Source: an uncultured Clostridia bacterium
Lineage (GTDB): Bacteria > Bacillota > Clostridia > Saccharofermentanales > Saccharofermentanaceae
Length of the DNA stretch: 9,686 nt
Assembly (NCBI GenBank): GCA_946545505.1
Contig: CAMNNN010000039.1
Span: 1 to 9,686 of the forward strand
Reading direction: 5' to 3'
Position numbers and translations under genes: made by a program. The notes under the pieces are model-generated. The model did no database searches and was not told the DNA's origin. It saw only the letters and a program-made list of their open reading frames with translations. Shown piece by piece: positions 6,300 to 9,686 of this stretch. Each line of letters starts with the position of its first letter. The first letter of the stretch is position 1.

Positions 6300-8057
6300 A
6301 TGGATATATTTTCTTTTATTACATTATTTGGCGGACTGGCTTTCTTCCTTTACGGAATGCATCTTCTTTCCGAATCATTGAAGAAGACTGCAGGCGGTAA
6401 GCTCGAGAAGCTTCTCAAGAAAGCGACAGACAATCCTTACAAGGGACTCATCATTGGTATTCTCATAACGATAGCCATCCAGTCATCTTCGGCGATGACG
6501 GTAATGCTGGTAGGTTTCGTTAACTCCGGAATCATGGAGCTGTCTTCCACGGTAAGTGTTATCTTCGGTTCTGATATAGGAACGACGCTTACGGCATGGA
6601 TCCTCTCACTGTCCGGTATCAACAGTGAAGGCAATGTAGTCCTTAAGCTTCTTGAGCCCAAGTGCTTCTCGCTTGTAGTCGCACTCTTTGGCGTTATCCT
6701 AATAATGGGTTCGAAGAAGCAAAGACGTAAGGACATCGGTATGATGCTCGTAGGCTTCGGAATCCTGATGCAGGGAATGACCATGATGAGCTCTTCTATG
6801 GCACCATTAAGAGATTCGGCTTCATTCGTTAAGGTTCTGACAGCTTTCAAGAATCCTCTCCTGGGTGTTCTTGCAGGCGCACTCGTCACAGGTGTTATCC
6901 AGAGCTCGGCCGCATCCATCGGTATCCTGCAGTCTCTGTCGCTTACCGGAAGCATCACATACGGTATGGCTATCCCGATCATCATGGGTGCCAATATCGG
7001 TACATGTGCAACTGCCGTTCTGTCATCCATCGGCGTTAACAGAGACGCTAAGAGAGTTACGGCTATACATGTCGCGGTAAAGGTAATCGGAACTTTGTTC
7101 TGGCTTATCGTATTCTATTCGCTCAATGCATTCCTCGACTTCGCATTCCTCGACAGGACTGCGGGCATTGTCGGAATCGCAGCATTCCACTCTATCTTTA
7201 ATATCGGCAATACCATCCTGCTGTTCCCGTTCAGAAATCAGCTTGTTAAGCTCGCACACATCATCGTCAAAGAGTCTGATGAGGAGTCGGAGTTCAAGCT
7301 TGATGAACGTCTCATGACAACGCCTTCCATCGCTGTTGCCGAGTGCGGTAACTCCATGGTCAAGATGGTCCGTAAGGCACAGTACGGTCTGGACCGGTCA
7401 ACTGATATGCTCCTTAACGGCTACAATGACGAGGACTTCGAGTTTATAAAGAAAAATGAGGAGAAGGTCGACAATTATGAGGACCTTATAGGTTCCTTCC
7501 TTATGAAGCTGACCACTACTTACCATCTTTCCGCAGAGGACAAGAGCAGATCTTCGAGAATGCTCCAGTCCGTCGGTGAATTCGAGCGTATCGCGGACCA
7601 TGCCTCCTATATGGCGAATTCATCCGAGGAGATCATGCGTAAGAAGATCGAGTTCTCGCCGGATGCGAATGTCGAAGTAAGAAAGCTCATCCTGGCGGTA
7701 AAAGAAGTTTATTCCATGTCCATCGAGTGCTATCAGACGGATAATACTGAGCTTGCCAAGAAGATCGGACCTCTCCGTATCGTGATAAGCGAGATGTGTG
7801 ATTCATTCAAGGCTAATCATGTAGAGAGACTCGCGACCGGAGTGTGCACGCCCAGCAACGGCTTCGTCTTTAACGATATTCTCTACAGCTGCGGCAGAAT
7901 AGCTGACCACAGCGTGAATATCGCAGCCATCGTTTACCGCTTTAAGACAGAGCAGAACGGCGACACTTATATGCACGATTTCAAGCAGCGTAAGGATCCC
8001 GAGAGTGAGGCTCTGTATAAGGAATATCTCGATAAGTATATAAATATGGCGGTATGA
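6300..8057 (+). CDS. Na+/phosphate cotransporter (NptA type) with PhoU-like C-terminal domain
   Basis: The 585-residue protein has the two inverted Na_Pi_cotrans repeats of this family. The first carries QSSSAMTV (61-68) and GSDIGTT (90-96); the second carries QSSAASIG (201-208) and GANIGTC (230-236). These paired QSS and G-x-[DN]-IGT motifs form the substrate and sodium site. Around nine hydrophobic segments span ~1-320. Residues ~340-550 are helical and PhoU-like, with GEFERIADHASYMA (E429/D433) and CGRIADHSVNIA (D536). The family imports, or in some cases exports, phosphate coupled to Na+, and the PhoU-like part is thought to regulate it or sense phosphate state. MDIFSFITLFGGLAFFLYGM is the usual family N-terminus, so ATG 6300 is chosen over the GTG at 6291, which lies inside the terminator stem. 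Its own promoter is predicted inside the upstream terminator. It converges with the arabinofuranosidase gene with no gap. Confidence 0.94.
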   Translation: MDIFSFITLFGGLAFFLYGMHLLSESLKKTAGGKLEKLLKKATDNPYKGLIIGILITIAIQSSSAMTVMLVGFVNSGIMELSSTVSVIFGSDIGTTLTAWILSLSGINSEGNVVLKLLEPKCFSLVVALFGVILIMGSKKQRRKDIGMMLVGFGILMQGMTMMSSSMAPLRDSASFVKVLTAFKNPLLGVLAGALVTGVIQSSAASIGILQSLSLTGSITYGMAIPIIMGANIGTCATAVLSSIGVNRDAKRVTAIHVAVKVIGTLFWLIVFYSLNAFLDFAFLDRTAGIVGIAAFHSIFNIGNTILLFPFRNQLVKLAHIIVKESDEESEFKLDERLMTTPSIAVAECGNSMVKMVRKAQYGLDRSTDMLLNGYNDEDFEFIKKNEEKVDNYEDLIGSFLMKLTTTYHLSAEDKSRSSRMLQSVGEFERIADHASYMANSSEEIMRKKIEFSPDANVEVRKLILAVKEVYSMSIECYQTDNTELAKKIGPLRIVISEMCDSFKANHVERLATGVCTPSNGFVFNDILYSCGRIADHSVNIAAIVYRFKTEQNGDTYMHDFKQRKDPESEALYKEYLDKYINMAV

Positions 8058-9566
8058 TCAGTCTTTTCTGAATATGATGACATTCCAGGAGGCGGCCTTA
8101 AAGGTCGCCTTTAATGTTCCGCCGTTAAACTCATAACAGCTTTTCGAGACGGGGACAACTTTCTGCTCTTCGGCTGAGTTGCTTACAAGCATATCGTCGC
8201 TCTCGAGTGCCAGCCATGAAAGAGGACGGAATCCGTCGAACCCCGCGAGATTAACCTGCGCCTCGGCGTCTTCCCCTGTGAGCCTGTTCACGGCGAAAAC
8301 CGTCAGCTGCGTCCCGTCTTTACTTAATACCGATACTGCTTCGATATCAGTGACGTCCTTGTAACCTGCGGTGTCGTGTGTGCCGGTCGTAACGTTACAC
8401 CTGATCGCACTGCCTCTGCCGTAGACCGAGGCGTGCAGGAACGGGTAGAAGATAGTCTGCTTCCAGGCTCCGCCGTCCTTGTCGGTCATGATGGGTGCGA
8501 TTACATTAACGAGCTGTGCCAGACACGCTATCTTTACTCTGTCTGAATGCTTGATGAATTTGATCAGTGCGAGTCCGTTAACTATCGCATCCTCGAATGT
8601 GTAATTGTCTTCGAGAAGGTGGGGAGCGATACCCCAGGGTTCCTTCTTCATCCGCTCGTCGTCCTGATCCAGCGTGTGATACCAGCAGTTCCATTCGTCG
8701 AATGAGATGTTGACCGTCTTATCCGAATTCTTCGACCGCTTAACCTCGTCGCATATCGCAGCTACAGTGTCGATAAACCTGTCGAGAATATCGACTGAAG
8801 CGAAAAAGTCGTCTGTGTTGCCGGATTTGTTCTCGAAATACTGGTGGCAGGAGATGTAATCGATGTAGTCGTAAGCCTGTTCGAGGACTTCTTTTTCCCA
8901 TGTTCCGAACGTGGGCATGTTGATGTGTGCACTTCCGCAGGCGACGCACTCGATCGTGTCGTCCATCATCTTCATTGCCTTGGCGGTCTCGCGGGCGAGC
9001 CTGCCGTATTCATATGCAGTCTTCTGACCAACCTGCCAGGGACCGTCCATCTCATTTCCCATGCACCACAGCTTGATATTGAAAGGCTTGTCGCCGTGCC
9101 GGCGGCGCAGTGAAGCGTAATAACTGTCCGTGTCGAGGTTGCAGTATTCCAGGAAATTGAGGGCGTCCGCCGTACCCCTCGTGCCGAGGTTTACCGCCAT
9201 CATGACAGCGGTTCCGGCCTTACGGGCCCAACGTGCAAACTCGCTTATTCCGACCTCGTTAGGCTCTGTCGTGCGCCATGCAAGATCGAGTCTTGTGCGG
9301 CGGGTTTCCTCCGGTCCGACACTGTCCTCCCAGAAGAAGTTGGAGACGTAGTTACCGCCCGGGTAGCGTACGACCGGTACATTCAATTCCTTTACAAGTT
9401 CAAGCACATCCTTACGGAATCCGTCCTCATCGGCGGAAGGGTGGCCCGGCTGATAGATGCCTTCGTAGACGGCCCTGCCCAGATGCTCTATGAATGAACC
9501 GTAGAGCCTGTCATCGATGTCTGATATTTTGTTGTCTCTGTTTATGTCTATGGAGGTTACGGCCAT
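8058..9566 (-). CDS. abfA: Alpha-L-arabinofuranosidase, GH51, cytoplasmic
   Basis: The 502-residue protein is a full-length GH51 retaining alpha-L-arabinofuranosidase, which releases terminal arabinofuranosyl residues from arabinan, arabinoxylan or arabinogalactan fragments. The N-terminus has DRLYGSFIEHLGRAVYEGIY (19-38) and PVVRYPGGNYVSNFFWEDSVGP (64-85), which line the active site. The acid/base is E172 in MGNEMDGPW and the nucleophile E291 in SFDEWNCWY, spaced as in the Geobacillus enzyme (E175/E294). H241-Q-Y243 is also conserved. Residues ~1-375 form the (beta/alpha)8 barrel and the remainder a beta-sandwich. There is no signal peptide, so it should act in the cytoplasm on imported oligosaccharides. 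ATG 9566 is preceded by GAGGA at 7 bases. No transporter or other glycosidase is visible here; an upstream partner may lie beyond 9686. The stop touches that of the phosphate transporter. Confidence 0.95.
   Translation of the reverse strand: MAVTSIDINRDNKISDIDDRLYGSFIEHLGRAVYEGIYQPGHPSADEDGFRKDVLELVKELNVPVVRYPGGNYVSNFFWEDSVGPEETRRTRLDLAWRTTEPNEVGISEFARWARKAGTAVMMAVNLGTRGTADALNFLEYCNLDTDSYYASLRRRHGDKPFNIKLWCMGNEMDGPWQVGQKTAYEYGRLARETAKAMKMMDDTIECVACGSAHINMPTFGTWEKEVLEQAYDYIDYISCHQYFENKSGNTDDFFASVDILDRFIDTVAAICDEVKRSKNSDKTVNISFDEWNCWYHTLDQDDERMKKEPWGIAPHLLEDNYTFEDAIVNGLALIKFIKHSDRVKIACLAQLVNVIAPIMTDKDGGAWKQTIFYPFLHASVYGRGSAIRCNVTTGTHDTAGYKDVTDIEAVSVLSKDGTQLTVFAVNRLTGEDAEAQVNLAGFDGFRPLSWLALESDDMLVSNSAEEQKVVPVSKSCYEFNGGTLKATFKAASWNVIIFRKD
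8090..8112 (+). terminator. Possible weak terminator of the phosphate transporter, inside the convergent gene
   Basis: AGGCGGCC (8090-8097) pairs with GGTCGCCT (8103-8110) around a TTAAA loop, with one G-T wobble that exists only in the + strand RNA. Only three T follow, so termination would be weak. It lies 33 bases after the transporter stop, within the 3' end of the arabinofuranosidase gene. Confidence 0.3.
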
Positions 9567-9569
9567 GGA

Positions 9570-9644
9570 TCAATCCTCATTGTTCTCGTACTCGCGGTAT
9601 TCCCTGAGTGCGTCTTCCCAGTACTGTCTGTCTTCGTCTCCGAT
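9570..9644 (-). CDS. Possible 24-residue small ORF with ATC in the start position
   Basis: The frame encodes an acidic, probably helical peptide containing EDRQYWEDALREYREYE and stops with TGA only 3 bases before the arabinofuranosidase ATG, so it would be translationally coupled. AGGGGGTG at 9657-9650 matches the Shine-Dalgarno consensus AGGAGGTG at seven of eight bases and is 5 bases from the ATC codon at 9644. There is no in-frame ATG, GTG or TTG, and an in-frame TAA lies upstream at 9662. It is therefore either a gene with a rare ATC start, an ATG mutated to ATC, or chance. No known family is recognised. Confidence 0.35.
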   Translation of the reverse strand: MGDEDRQYWEDALREYREYENNED

Positions 9645-9649
9645 GGTGA

Positions 9650-9657
9650 CACCCCCT
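9650..9657 (-). promoter_or_regulatory. Strong Shine-Dalgarno-like sequence upstream of the small ORF
   Basis: AGGGGGTG on the - strand pairs well with the 16S rRNA 3' end. It is about 84 bases from the arabinofuranosidase ATG, too far to serve it, and 5 bases from ATC 9644. This is the main reason for considering the small ORF real. Confidence 0.45.
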
Positions 9658-9686
9658 GATTAAGAAGAAAAACCACCTTCAATTAT

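Noticed and set aside
6437..7030. A 197-codon open frame on the - strand inside the phosphate transporter gene
   Set aside because: It mirrors a strongly conserved transporter sequence and its own translation has no recognisable domain, so I treat it as a shadow.
9565..9663. A 32-codon + strand frame starting ATGGATCAATCC and ending TAA
   Set aside because: It is Ser-rich with no family resemblance, overlaps the arabinofuranosidase start antisense, and the sequence before its ATG (GGTTACGGCC, the antisense of that gene) is not a good ribosome binding site.
9660..9686. A frame on the - strand open to the window edge and ending TAA, possibly the C-terminus of an upstream gene
   Set aside because: Only eight codons are visible, too few to tell a real gene end from chance.
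1..9686. Signs of horizontal transfer, phage, transposons, toxin-antitoxin or defence genes
   Set aside because: No transposase, integrase, terminal repeats, tRNA or nuclease/toxin motif is visible, and codon style looks even across the genes.

Overview
The window looks like chromosomal DNA from a low-to-moderate-GC Bacillota, most likely a gut- or rumen-type Clostridia (Oscillospiraceae, Lachnospiraceae or Saccharofermentans-like). The evidence is a DUF1700/DUF4097 pair, a 7TM-type HD-GYP protein, strong AGGAGG-type ribosome binding sites, a cytoplasmic GH51 arabinofuranosidase and a Gly/His-rich TPM-domain membrane protein of a kind I associate with these bacteria. The taxonomic call is inference; there is no rRNA or tRNA in the window.

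Bases 1-4799 hold five tightly packed + strand genes that read as one operon. They are the 3' part of a DUF1700 (HAAS-type) membrane protein, a DUF4097 envelope protein with TTGD-type beta repeats, a seven-helix sensor with a C-terminal HD-GYP c-di-GMP phosphodiesterase domain, a CDF metal exporter with a duplicated C-terminal domain, and a NUDIX hydrolase of the ADP-ribose pyrophosphatase type. The gaps between them are 2, 27, 33 and 1 bases. The head of the operon, probably with a PadR-type regulator, lies outside the window.

Bases 4800-6299 hold a monocistronic unit: an 88-base leader with an imperfect hairpin and an extended -10 promoter, then a 441-residue membrane protein with a TPM domain, a Gly/Ser/His-rich N-terminus and a pentapeptide-repeat tail. 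It ends in a strong intrinsic terminator whose loop carries a consensus -10 box (TATAAT). With TTTACA 17 bases upstream this makes a promoter for the next gene, a Na+/phosphate cotransporter with a PhoU-like tail (6300-8057). Terminator and promoter share the same DNA.

On the - strand a GH51 alpha-L-arabinofuranosidase (9566-8058) converges on the phosphate transporter, with the two stop codons touching in TGATCA. Upstream of it a possible 24-codon ORF with a near-perfect Shine-Dalgarno sequence but an ATC in the start position ends 3 bases before the arabinofuranosidase ATG.

Together the genes suggest envelope sensing and c-di-GMP turnover, metal and phosphate homeostasis, and use of arabinose-containing plant polysaccharides. 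Most of the window is ordinary housekeeping and accessory metabolism. I see no CRISPR array, mobile element, prophage, toxin system or defence island. The less usual points are the promoter nested in the terminator, the TPM protein's terminal repeats, the duplicated CDF tail and the ATC-start small ORF.
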